Source of the DNA: Candidatus Amarobacter glycogenicus
GTDB lineage: Bacteria; Chloroflexota; Dehalococcoidia; Tepidiformales; Tepidiformaceae
Assembly (NCBI GenBank): GCA_016719395.1
Contig: JADJZF010000002.1
Span: 62,001-126,000, forward strand
Direction of reading: 5' to 3'
Length of the DNA: 64,000 nt
Position 1 is the stretch's first letter; each line of letters begins with the position of its first letter. The notes below the pieces were generated by a model. That model searched no databases. It saw only the letters and a program-made list of their open reading frames with translations, and was not told where the DNA came from. The position numbers and the translations under genes are program-made. Positions 22,528-30,185 of this stretch are shown in pieces.

Positions 22528-23102
22528 GGCCAGGTTACTTCGAACTTCACGCGCGGGTCCGAGAGATGGACCGCTTCGACTGTCAGCGAGGTGACCTCGT
22601 CAGGTGGGAATTCAACGACCCAGTGGACTTCGATCGTCGTCTCGTGGTGTTCGATGATCGTCGTGAGCGGTTGCCCCGCGACGGTGGCCTCGGTAGCCTT
22701 CTGCCAGTCATCCAGTTCCTTGAACTCGAGCGTGAAGTCGGTGGCTTTCGGCTGCCAGGGGTCGTTGCTATGGACTTCCAGGTGGGCGAAGAAGTCTTCG
22801 CGACGCATGCCGGAGGCCGCTTCGCCCAGCGGATCCGACGCCTGCGAGACGTCCAGCAGGATGATGGACTTGCCGCCCGCCCGGTAGGTCTCGTTCACGC
22901 CGACGACGGTCTCGCCGTAGTAATGCTTGAGGATGGGGGGGAGGGCATAGACGCCGACCATGATCCCGGCGAGGACCCCCAGCACGGCTCCCCAGGTGAG
23001 GCAACCCGCCCGCTTCCCCCGCTCTTCGGAGGGTTGCTCAATCGGCCGGCGGACTGGTTGGGTCACCTCCCTATTGAGCAACGACCGCCGGTCAATGAGC
23101 AA
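22524..23102 (-). CDS. Single-pass membrane protein of unknown function
   Basis: 192 residues. A basic N-terminus precedes one transmembrane helix (about 34-56, CLTWGAVLGVLAGIMVGVYAL). A mainly beta extracytoplasmic domain follows. I do not recognise the family. The start is uncertain: TTG 23102 lies inside a set of repeated TGAGCAA sites, and a GTG (residue 13) directly behind a GGGAGG is an alternative. It is coupled to mug through an ATGA overlap. Confidence 0.7.
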   Translation of the reverse strand: MLIDRRSLLNREVTQPVRRPIEQPSEERGKRAGCLTWGAVLGVLAGIMVGVYALPPILKHYYGETVVGVNETYRAGGKSIILLDVSQASDPLGEAASGMRREDFFAHLEVHSNDPWQPKATDFTLEFKELDDWQKATEATVAGQPLTTIIEHHETTIEVHWVVEFPPDEVTSLTVEAVHLSDPRVKFEVTWP

Positions 23103-23105
23103 CGA
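23034..23105. repeat. Three TGAGCAA sites with about 21-bp spacing
   Basis: TGAGCAACGA occurs at 23075-23084 and again at 23096-23105, exactly 21 bp apart. An inverted copy (TTGCTCA) lies at 23034-23040. The outer 9-bp arms TTGCTCAAT (23034-23042) and ATTGAGCAA (23073-23081) are perfectly inverted. Two-helical-turn spacing suggests a protein-binding array between the membrane-protein gene and the divergent PPOX gene. They partly overlap the predicted N-terminus of the former. Confidence 0.4.
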
Positions 23106-23168
23106 GCGCGCCCATGGTGCGGCGGTGCGATGCCGTTCGGCTGCCGAGCGCCAGCGGAGTGCGCGGCG

Positions 23169-23174
23169 TAGAAT
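23169..23174 (+). promoter_or_regulatory. -10-like TAGAAT of a leaderless gene
   Basis: TAGAAT ends 8 nt before ATG 23183, with no Shine-Dalgarno between. Transcription would begin at or next to the start codon. Confidence 0.5.
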
Positions 23175-23182
23175 CCCGGACG

Positions 23183-23635
23183 ATGGAACGCGACGAAATC
23201 CTCAGCACAGCGGCGGCGATCGCGGCGGACCAGCCGGGCGGCACTCTCGCCACAACTCACGCGGAGGACGGCACCCCCTACGTCACGTTCGTCCTCTTCC
23301 ACCTTCGCCCCACGGGTGAAGTGCTCTTCGGAAGTAACTCCCGCCCCCAGCACACCAGGAACATGGCGGCGACGCCCGAGGTTTCGTTCCTCATCGACAA
23401 CCGTGAAGTGATCCGCGGCGACTGGACAGCTTTCAACCGGATCGTTATCGAAGGCCGCGCGGAAGAAGTCTCGAAGGATGAGCCGGGGTACCCGGGGCTC
23501 CTCGCCGAGCTGGCCGAAAAGAGCCGGATTGCCGCCGTCTTCACAGACTCTGGCATCCTCTTCAGACTGGTGCCGCGGCGGCTGGTGCTGATGAAGGGCT
23601 TCGAGCCCGCTCGCAACGTCGTCGAATTCCGCTAA
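23183..23635 (+). CDS. PPOX-type (pyridoxamine 5'-phosphate oxidase-like) flavin/F420 protein
   Basis: 150 residues of the split-barrel fold. Markers: GTLATTHAEDGTPYVTFVLF, then FGSNSRPQHTRNM and the IEGRAEEV strand. Members bind FMN, F420 or heme and reduce varied substrates; the substrate here is unknown. ATG 23183 gives the standard N-terminus and appears leaderless. It is convergent with the small gene at 23632. Confidence 0.82.
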   Translation: MERDEILSTAAAIAADQPGGTLATTHAEDGTPYVTFVLFHLRPTGEVLFGSNSRPQHTRNMAATPEVSFLIDNREVIRGDWTAFNRIVIEGRAEEVSKDEPGYPGLLAELAEKSRIAAVFTDSGILFRLVPRRLVLMKGFEPARNVVEFR

Positions 23636-23973
23636 GCCCGCGGCCCCGCGAGGAATTCGATCCCCCTCCGGATGCCGGCTTCCCCGAATCCCGAGAGCAC
23701 TCCCCGGGAAACGCCCGAAACGGGCGAGTGCGTCTCGCCGTCCCAGGCCGCCAGGCGTACCTCGAGGCATGGCGCCGCCCGCCCGCGCAGGACCGCGGCG
23801 AGCGAGTCCAGGTCCTCCGGGTCGAGACCGTCGGTGACGAGGATGGCCGGGGCTTCACTGGCTCGCAGCGCGACGACCGCGTCGACGACTGTGTGGAAGT
23901 GGACGAGTGCCGCGCTTTCCGGGAGGGCGGGCGCGGCCAGCGAACGCGGCACAAGTACGAGCACGGCGCTCAC
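23632..23973 (-). CDS. Small protein coupled to the class III CoA-transferase, unknown function
   Basis: 113 residues with alternating beta/alpha pattern (VLVLVPRSL, PAILVTDGLDPEDLDSLAAVL), suggestive of a small Rossmann-like or crotonase-fragment fold, but I do not recognise it. The GTG start overlaps the CoA-transferase stop in GTGA (23970-23973), so the two are cotranslated. Codon use is normal for the window. It may be an accessory subunit, which is inference from position only. Confidence 0.6.
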   Translation of the reverse strand: MSAVLVLVPRSLAAPALPESAALVHFHTVVDAVVALRASEAPAILVTDGLDPEDLDSLAAVLRGRAAPCLEVRLAAWDGETHSPVSGVSRGVLSGFGEAGIRRGIEFLAGPRA

Positions 23974-26279
23974 AGGGCTGGCCCGCCGGCGTAAATTGGG
24001 CGGTCGCCGGTGATGCCTTCTGCGACGAGGGCGCTGAGAGCATCGCCGGAGATCCCCAGGAGTTCACTGAACACCTCGCCATTGTGCTCGGCGAACATCG
24101 GTGCTGCACGGCGAATCGTTGCCGGCGTCTTTTCGAACCGCCATGCGAAACCGGGGAACATCCGCGTCCCGGCGAGGGCGTGGCGAACGGGCACGAAGTA
24201 GCCGCGGTCGTTCAGGTGGTTGTCGGCGAACAGTTCCCAGTTCGCCATCACGGGCGCCGCTGCGAGCCCAGCGCGCTGCAGTTCATCGGCCGCCACGAGG
24301 TGGTTGCGGGTCATCAGCCAGGCGCGAAGGGCATCCTCGCCGGCGCCTCCCGTAATCGTGGCGAGCCGGGCGAGTTCCGCGTTATCGCGGATGGTCACGG
24401 CCAGCCAGCAATCCTTGCCCGCCGCCGGAAAGGCGCCCTGCAGGACGTATCCTTCGCCCCACTGTGATCCCTTGGGCACCGGGGATTCGCCCGTGACGGA
24501 GTACCGCAGGAAGTCCTGGGCGAGGAACGGTTCAACCGCTTCGAGCAGGGCCATGTCGATCCACTGCCCCTTTCCGGTGGTCCGGCGTGCGTGCAGCGCC
24601 GCGAGGATGGCGACGGTGGCGTGGTTCCCGGAGACCGGGTCGGCATAGAAGCTGCCCGTCCCGAAGAAGCGCGTCTCGTCGTATCCAAGGATGCTGCCGA
24701 GCCCGCTCGTCGTCTCGATGTTGCTGCCGTAGGCGGCGTAGGCTCGCTCGGGGCCGGTGCCCCCGTAACCGGAGAGCGAGCACATCACGATCCCGGGGTT
24801 CGCTGCGCTGAGTACAGGGTAGTCGAGCCCAAGCTGGGCCATGACGCGGGCGGCGTTGTTCTCGAGCACGACATCCGACTGCTTCACCAGCTCGATGAAC
24901 AGCTCCTTCCCCTTCGGTTTCGAAAGGTCCAGCGCGATGCCGCGCTTGTTTCGGTTGAGCTTGTTGAAGTAGCCCGCCCGGTTGAAGAAGTCTGGCCAGA
25001 TGTCATCGCCCGGGTAGATGAGCGCGCGCGTCGCCGGTTTCGTCTGCAGCTCGATCTTGACGACGTCGGCGCCGAGGTCCGCGAAGTGGCGCGCGGCGAT
25101 GGGCCCCGCCCAGTTCGCGGTCAGCTCAATGACCCGGAGACCGGAGAGGGGGCCGGCCGATGTCCGGTCCCCGGTTTCGGATGCCCGTTCGGCGGGTGGT
25201 GGGGGTAGGGCATCCCAGGAGAAATCATCGTGCTCCCCGAGCGCGGGCGCCCGCCCTGGAGGCTCGCAGGGGGTGCCCATGAGCTTGTAGGGAAAACCAG
25301 GCCTGGTAAACGTCTGTCCGCCCGCTGCGACCTTACCGAACCACTCCCGTGCTGCGAGCTGTTCGCTCGCCGCAACATCGGCCATGGTGTTCACCGGCGA
25401 CGCCGCAATTCTCAGCTCCTGGCAAGAGTGATAGATTTCGTGTTTCGTCCGCGTCGCGCACCACGCTTCAAAGGCTGCGAAGACCTCGGGGAAGCGCGCG
25501 GCCCAGTTCACCGGGAGCTGCAGCCCTTCATCCTCCAGGAGGTCGAACCGCTCCATCAGGACGAACAGGTTGGGGTAAGCCGCGAGGTTGAAGATGTAGA
25601 CCCAGCCGTCGGCGCAGCGAGCGTAGAGGCTCCCGTTTCGGCGTTGGACGGCGCCCTGGTGAGTCCACATTGTGGTGAGCCAGGCGTGGTCGTTGAGGCA
25701 CGCTTCCTGGTGGGAGATCTCGACGCGCTGGCCCTCACCCGTTTCGCGCGCATGTCGCAGCCCGGCCATCGCCGCGACGCCCGCGTGGAGGCCCGCATGG
25801 AACTCCGCCTGGTGGCCGGGCAGCGAAAGCGGCTCTCGGGCCGGGTCCCCGGCAAAGTAGAAGAACCCGCTCGTGGCCCATTCCGTGAACGGTGTCGCCT
25901 GCCAGTCGCTCTTCTCCCCCGAGCGGCCGTACGGCGAAAGTGAAACGACAACGGCGGCCGGGTTCGCCGCGGTTGCCATGCGCTCCAGGCGTTCGGCCTC
26001 GATCCCGAGCAAGTCGTGTACGACGACGTCAGCCCGTTTCAGCGCCTCCGGAGGCACCGCAGCCACAGCCGGCGCGACGAAGCTGAGCTTGCCGGCGTTC
26101 AGGTAGTCGAAGAAGGCGCTTTCGCCGCCCGCCAACGGTGCCGCCAGGCGGAGCGGGTCACCGCCGGGCGGTTCGAACTTGATGACGGTAGCGCCGAGGT
26201 CGGCGAGGAGACGGCCACAGTATGGGCCGGCGACGCCGCGGGCGAACTCGAGGACGACGACATCACTCAGTGCTGACAT
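23970..26279 (-). CDS. Two-domain class III (CaiB/BaiF) CoA-transferase
   Basis: 769 residues, twice the usual length: two CaiB/BaiF domains in tandem (about 1-385 and 405-769). Each starts with the family N-terminus (LSDVVVLEFARGVAGPYCGR; LRVIELTANWAGPIAARHF). In the second domain the catalytic Asp is in place (FYADPVSGNHA, followed by RTTGKGQWIDMALLEA). In the first, the same position reads GHQAEFHAG with no Asp, so that half may be structural. The pair would form an internal pseudo-dimer, since these enzymes are interlocked dimers. It moves CoA between acyl groups; the substrate is unknown. ATG 26279 was chosen by homology. Confidence 0.9.
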   Translation of the reverse strand: MSALSDVVVLEFARGVAGPYCGRLLADLGATVIKFEPPGGDPLRLAAPLAGGESAFFDYLNAGKLSFVAPAVAAVPPEALKRADVVVHDLLGIEAERLERMATAANPAAVVVSLSPYGRSGEKSDWQATPFTEWATSGFFYFAGDPAREPLSLPGHQAEFHAGLHAGVAAMAGLRHARETGEGQRVEISHQEACLNDHAWLTTMWTHQGAVQRRNGSLYARCADGWVYIFNLAAYPNLFVLMERFDLLEDEGLQLPVNWAARFPEVFAAFEAWCATRTKHEIYHSCQELRIAASPVNTMADVAASEQLAAREWFGKVAAGGQTFTRPGFPYKLMGTPCEPPGRAPALGEHDDFSWDALPPPPAERASETGDRTSAGPLSGLRVIELTANWAGPIAARHFADLGADVVKIELQTKPATRALIYPGDDIWPDFFNRAGYFNKLNRNKRGIALDLSKPKGKELFIELVKQSDVVLENNAARVMAQLGLDYPVLSAANPGIVMCSLSGYGGTGPERAYAAYGSNIETTSGLGSILGYDETRFFGTGSFYADPVSGNHATVAILAALHARRTTGKGQWIDMALLEAVEPFLAQDFLRYSVTGESPVPKGSQWGEGYVLQGAFPAAGKDCWLAVTIRDNAELARLATITGGAGEDALRAWLMTRNHLVAADELQRAGLAAAPVMANWELFADNHLNDRGYFVPVRHALAGTRMFPGFAWRFEKTPATIRRAAPMFAEHNGEVFSELLGISGDALSALVAEGITGDRPIYAGGPAL

Positions 26280-26364
26280 GGCCGGGAAAGGTAGCAGGTT
26301 TCGGCCGCCGGCGAACACGCCGGTTGACCGGCCCCGCCTGCGCGGCCACGATTCCTCAACGCGC

Positions 26365-27669
26365 GTGACTGACCCCGACCACCAACGCCACGATCCGCTC
26401 CAGGCTCTTCGCCAGCCCAACTTCGCGATCTACGCGGTGGGCCGGCTGCTGGCGACCGTTGCGATGACGTTGCTGAACGCGTCGATCGCCTGGCAGGTGT
26501 ACGAGATCTCCGGATCGGCCTTCCAGCTGGCCATGCTCGGCCTGGCCCGCTTCGTGCCATCCCTCGGGCTGAGCCTCGTCGGCGGAGCGTTCGCCGATAG
26601 CCATGACCGGCGCAGGATCGTCATGGCCGCCCAGACCATCCCACTGCTGTGCTCCGCAACGCTGTTCCTGGCGACGATAAACGGCTTCACGGAACTCCCG
26701 CTCTTCTACGGCCTCGTGCTCCTGATCGCGCTCGCTGCCGCCTTCGAGAACCCGGCTCGCCAGGCGCTCCTTCCGCAGGTGGTGAGCAAGGCCGCCTTCC
26801 AGAACGCGATCATCGTGAGTTCAACCATCCAGTCGCTGGGGTTCGTCACCGGCCCGGCGGTTGGCGGTCTCCTGATCGGGTTCTTCGGGGTCGATTCGTC
26901 CTACGCAGTCCACATGGCGCTCATCGCGGGTTCGCTGGCCGGACTTTCGGTGCTGCGGACCGCACCCGCCGAGGGCGCCCGGCGCGCGGTGAGTTTCGCG
27001 GCCATCAAGGAAGGCGTGCAGTTCGTCACTCACCGACAGGTCCTTCTGGGGGCGATGACACTGGATATGTTCGCCGTGATCTTCGGTGGAGCAACAGCCC
27101 TCTTGCCCGTGGTCGCGAAGGACATCCTGGAGGTGGGGCCGAAGGGATACGGCGTGCTTTCGGCATCGCTCGAGGCGGGAGCACTGCTCATGGCGCTCTC
27201 GCTCGTCGTCCTTCCGCCGATCAAGCAGGCGGGTCGCGTGCTCATCGTCACCGTCGCGCTCTTCGGGCTTGGCACGATTGTGTTCGGGCTCTCACGGAAC
27301 ATCTACCTTTCCGTCGCGACGTACATGTTCATCGGGATGGCGGACCAGGTGAGCGTGGTGCTGCGGCAAACGGCCGTGCAGTTGAGCACCCCGGATGAGC
27401 TGCGGGGCCGGGTGAGCAGCGTGAACATGCTGTTCATCGGCGCATCGAACCAACTCGGTGCGGTCGAGTCCGGACTGGTGGCGGCCGTGACGAACGCAAC
27501 GTTTGCCATCGTCAGCGGCGGGATCGGGTGTCTCGCTGTCGTGGGCATCGTCTGGGCGAAGCTGCCCGAACTGCGCGCCTACCGGATAACACCCCACCCG
27601 GCATCGCCCTCCTCGAACGAGGAGGGCGACGGGGCAGCGCCAGCGGATGTGCAGCAGGCGGCGAGTTAG
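26365..27669 (+). CDS. MFS transporter (EntS-like efflux type)
   Basis: About 434 residues from GTG 26365. Twelve helices; LRQPNFAIYAVGRLLATVA and GGAFADSHDRRRIV (loop 2-3 signature) fit the enterobactin-exporter/macrolide-efflux branch. The C-terminal 30 residues are hydrophilic and encoded by a hairpin repeat (27604-27629), as if a repeat element had extended the reading frame. ATG 26278 is an alternative start but overlaps the divergent CoA-transferase. The substrate is unknown. Confidence 0.86.
   Translation: MTDPDHQRHDPLQALRQPNFAIYAVGRLLATVAMTLLNASIAWQVYEISGSAFQLAMLGLARFVPSLGLSLVGGAFADSHDRRRIVMAAQTIPLLCSATLFLATINGFTELPLFYGLVLLIALAAAFENPARQALLPQVVSKAAFQNAIIVSSTIQSLGFVTGPAVGGLLIGFFGVDSSYAVHMALIAGSLAGLSVLRTAPAEGARRAVSFAAIKEGVQFVTHRQVLLGAMTLDMFAVIFGGATALLPVVAKDILEVGPKGYGVLSASLEAGALLMALSLVVLPPIKQAGRVLIVTVALFGLGTIVFGLSRNIYLSVATYMFIGMADQVSVVLRQTAVQLSTPDELRGRVSSVNMLFIGASNQLGAVESGLVAAVTNATFAIVSGGIGCLAVVGIVWAKLPELRAYRITPHPASPSSNEEGDGAAPADVQQAAS
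27604..27629. repeat. Perfect 12-bp inverted repeat at the end of the MFS gene
   Basis: Twelve-base arms (TCGCCCTCCTCG and its complement) flank a 2-nt AA loop. It is preceded by a CACCCCACCCGGC box that resembles dispersed REP-like elements of GC-rich genomes. It lies in the coding 3' end of the transporter and encodes PASPSSNEEGDG. There is no T-run, so it is not a classic terminator. Confidence 0.55.
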
Positions 27670-28433
27670 TTTGTCTGGCGGGCAGTCCCGGCCGACGTCG
27701 TGCCTTCGACGATGGCAGCTCCGGACACGACCGTGCCCATCTCGCTGAGCATTGCGGCGGCAGCGAGACCGACGACCGTGAACTCCTCTTCACGCTGCCG
27801 GAGGAGCGCGATGCCGGCGGTGACCAGGAAGAGGTAGAAGCTGATCTCGGCCACCCCGCTGCCATTCTGAAGGTTCCACCCACTGCCCGTGTCGAACGCG
27901 GCGGCACTTGCCAGATGAAGGACCGCACCGAGGATCCCGAGGTAGCCGATGTACGCGGGGAGTGCATGCGTCTGGAGAATCAGCCGGGCGGCCGCGAGCA
28001 TCGCGATTGCTGCCGGGAAAGCCGAGAGCGCCAGTATCCCCCACGCCAGGTCTCGTGTCAGTCCGGCAGTGTCGCCGGTGACACTGTCAGCCCGATACGC
28101 GCCGACCGCGAATGTGCCCAGGGCGACGAGGACGATGGCGATAGCGGCGAGGGAGGTCAGCAGGAAGGTAGCGCTCATCATGGCGGCTCCGCCTTCAGCC
28201 GCCCGCAGCCGCGAATAGATGACAACCAGGAGGGGGATCGTCAGGGCGATCCCCAGGCCGAGGAGGTACGACCCGGTCAGTGCCAGGGCACGGTTGTCGG
28301 CCAACCAGGTCGCCATCTCGCCGCCGCTCTCGTCGATGGTCGGAGAACCGAGAGTGATGGCCTGGCCCACGATCGCGATCACGATCCCGAGGAGGCCGCT
28401 GAGGATGAGCAGTTGCCGGTTCGACTGGAACAA
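27666..28433 (-). CDS. DUF4386-like multi-pass membrane protein
   Basis: 255 residues with about seven hydrophobic helices. The layout (LLILSGLLGIVIAIVGQ, then an extracellular loop, and ALPAYIGYLGILGAVLHL) resembles DUF4386 proteins, whose function is unknown. The start is TTG 28433 with AGGAG about 10 nt upstream. It is convergent with the MFS gene, overlapping by 4 nt. A tetO-like palindrome lies just upstream, so a TetR-family repressor may control it; no such gene is in the window. Confidence 0.72.
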   Translation of the reverse strand: MFQSNRQLLILSGLLGIVIAIVGQAITLGSPTIDESGGEMATWLADNRALALTGSYLLGLGIALTIPLLVVIYSRLRAAEGGAAMMSATFLLTSLAAIAIVLVALGTFAVGAYRADSVTGDTAGLTRDLAWGILALSAFPAAIAMLAAARLILQTHALPAYIGYLGILGAVLHLASAAAFDTGSGWNLQNGSGVAEISFYLFLVTAGIALLRQREEEFTVVGLAAAAMLSEMGTVVSGAAIVEGTTSAGTARQTN

Positions 28434-28444
28434 CGGAGTTCACT

Positions 28445-28461
28445 CCTATGTCAGTGATAGG
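28445..28461. promoter_or_regulatory. tetO-like operator (17-bp palindrome)
   Basis: CCTAT-GTCAGTG-ATAGG, 5-bp perfect arms around a 7-bp centre, very like the tet operator core CTATCAGTGATAG. It lies 12-28 nt ahead of the DUF4386-like start, in an AT-rich stretch. On the minus strand a TTGACG (near 28493) and a TATAGATT (near 28472) lie behind it as possible promoter elements. Confidence 0.5.
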
Positions 28462-28576
28462 AACAATCTATACCTTAACAAACCGGCGTCAAGAGCCCGA
28501 GTCCACCGACGACTGGAAACACAGCCACCGCCCGCTGCACGTGCGGCTGCGGTCAAGCAGGCCCCGGCGGCTGACC

Positions 28577-29461
28577 CTACGGGAGGAAGAGCGTGCCCTC
28601 CGCAACCTTCACCACTCCCCCGCCCACGGTGACCCGGGTGATAGCGTCCGCAGCCCCGGTGACAGTCACCTCGATGTCGCTTGGGCGGCCCATTTCCTGT
28701 CCCTGCCGGAGACGGACGCTGCCCGGTGGGAGCACTCCCTGGTTCACCAGGTAACCGGCGAGTGGTCCGGCTGCACTCCCGGTCGCGGGGTCTTCGAGGG
28801 TGGCGCCGTTCACCAGGAAGAACATTCGGCCGCGGACGTCGCTTTCGGCGTCCCGTTCGATCGAGAAGAGGTAGACCGCCTTGTGGAACGCATCGCCAAA
28901 GTAGCGCGTCATCGCGGCAGCGTCGGGCCGGGCCGCAGCCAGGTCGTTGCGGTCCCGTAGCGGGACATAGAGGTAGTCCACCCCGGCTCCGCCGTTCAGG
29001 ATCGGGAGCGAAGCGTGCACAGCCTCGGCGCCGAGTGAGACCAGCGACGCGGCCTCCTCTCGGTTGGCCGCCGCCTCCCAGTAGTTCGGGACGCGCTGCT
29101 GCATCGTCGCCCGGCCCGCCATGGCGTTCGTGACCTCGACCGATACCGGTGTCGGTCCCACGCCGAGTTCAAACACCAGGTCGGCCCTCCCGCGTTCGGC
29201 CCCGAGGACGAAGCCGGTCCCAACGGTTGGGTGGCCGGCCATCGGCAATTCCTGGCCGGGCGTGAAAATGCGTACGCGGGCGTCATGGTCCGGGTCGGTG
29301 GGCGGCAGCACAAAGGTCGTTTCGGAGAAATTCATCTCGCGGGCGATGGCCTGCATCTCTGCATCGGCGATCCCCTCCGCCTCTGGAAAGACCGCCAGCT
29401 GGTTACCTCCGAAGGGCCGGTTCGTGAACACATCGACCTGGACGAAGCGGTACTTGCGCAT
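28577..29461 (-). CDS. PhzF-family epimerase/isomerase-like protein
   Basis: 294 residues. PhzF signature RFVQVDVFTNRPFGGNQLAV at the start, catalytic Glu47 in NFSETTF, LPMAGHPTVG, and in the second half EDPATGSAAGPLAGYL. The fold is that of diaminopimelate epimerase. PhzF itself isomerises a phenazine precursor, but most homologues have unknown substrates. ATG 29461 is the family start. It diverges from the FrnE-like gene across 64 nt. Confidence 0.92.
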   Translation of the reverse strand: MRKYRFVQVDVFTNRPFGGNQLAVFPEAEGIADAEMQAIAREMNFSETTFVLPPTDPDHDARVRIFTPGQELPMAGHPTVGTGFVLGAERGRADLVFELGVGPTPVSVEVTNAMAGRATMQQRVPNYWEAAANREEAASLVSLGAEAVHASLPILNGGAGVDYLYVPLRDRNDLAAARPDAAAMTRYFGDAFHKAVYLFSIERDAESDVRGRMFFLVNGATLEDPATGSAAGPLAGYLVNQGVLPPGSVRLRQGQEMGRPSDIEVTVTGAADAITRVTVGGGVVKVAEGTLFLP

Positions 29462-29513
29462 CGGATGAGTGTAGCCGCGCGATTCTTCATCGAGACGAAC
29501 CACTCGCGGCCGG

Positions 29514-29519
29514 TATACT
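29514..29519 (+). promoter_or_regulatory. -10-like TATACT of the FrnE-like gene
   Basis: TATACT, one mismatch from the consensus, ends 6 nt before ATG 29526. No Shine-Dalgarno is present, so the transcript is probably leaderless. No clear -35. Confidence 0.55.
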
Positions 29520-29525
29520 GCGTCC

Positions 29526-30167
29526 ATGACAACCATTGAGCCCGTTGAGGGCCCGGTCTCGCTGCTCGTCGTCTCCGATTTCGTCTGACCGTGGTGCTAC
29601 ATCGGCCTCGTTGGGGTCGAACGATTGCAGCGCGAATACGACGTTGAAGTGCGCTGGGCGCCCTACTTCCTGGACCCATCGACGCCGCCCGAAGGCAAGC
29701 CACGCAAACCGCAGACCCGGCCGGACGACCCGCCGACACGCATCGAGGCAATGGGCGAGGAACTCGGCCTGCACTTCTCGCGCGGGCGCACATGGACCTC
29801 GAACTCTCACCGCGCCCTGGACGCGGCGGAGTTCGCCGCCGAGACGCCCGCCGCCGAAGCCTTCCACCGGGCGATGTTCAAGGCCTACTTCGATGACCTT
29901 GAGGACATCGGGGCCATCGACACCATCGTCCGCATCGGCGAAGCAGCGGGCCTCGACGGTCCGGCCCTCCGCGAAGCACTCGAGACCGGCGCCTTCCGCC
30001 AGCAGGTGGATGACGGCATCGATTGGGCGCGGCAGGCCGGGGTCACCGGTGTGCCGACTTTCATCATCGCCGACCGCTGGGCCGTTGTTGGCGCGCAGGA
30101 CTACAACGTCTTCGAGTCGATGATGAAGAAACTCGGCAAAGAGCCAAAGACGCAGCCGGGAGCCTGA
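29526..30167 (+). CDS. FrnE/DsbA-family thiol oxidoreductase, candidate selenoprotein (in-frame TGA at residue 21)
   Basis: 213 residues if TGA 29586-29588 is read through. The reading frame from ATG 29526 gives LLVVSDFV, then TGA, then PWCYIG and an unbroken FrnE-type protein: FLDPSTPPEG, the helical insert, and the cis-Pro loop GVTGVPTFI (P177). Family members have Cys at the TGA position (D-x-x-C-P-W-C-Y). The motif here is thus U21-P-W-C24, the U-x-x-C form seen in known redox selenoproteins. A SECIS-like hairpin follows at 29602-29620. FrnE proteins catalyse disulfide exchange in the cytosol. The alternatives are a Cys-to-stop mutation or a base-call error (TGC/TGT to TGA), or a truncated product from TTG 29625 without the active site. 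No sel genes are in the window. Confidence 0.8.
29586..29588 (+). other. In-frame TGA, proposed selenocysteine codon
   Basis: Replaces the first Cys codon of the CPWC redox motif. Flanking codons encode conserved family residues on both sides (SDFV before, PWCYIG after), so it interrupts an otherwise intact gene exactly at the redox-active residue. Confidence 0.7.
29602..29620 (+). promoter_or_regulatory. SECIS-like hairpin downstream of the TGA
   Basis: Eight base pairs, 29602-29609 with 29613-29620 (two of them G-U: 29605-29617 and 29608-29614), close a GTT loop at 29610-29612. The first loop base is 21 nt after the TGA, and G opens the loop. Bacterial SECIS elements sit inside the coding region just after UGA, with a short loop having G in the first two places, so position and loop both fit. 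Drawn by eye; energy not computed. Confidence 0.55.
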
Positions 30168-30185
30168 ACCCGCCGGCCCGGACGG

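Noticed and set aside
29625..30167. Start of the FrnE-like gene at TTG 29625
   Set aside because: It would lack the first strand and the redox motif, while the sequence upstream is clearly the same protein in the same frame.
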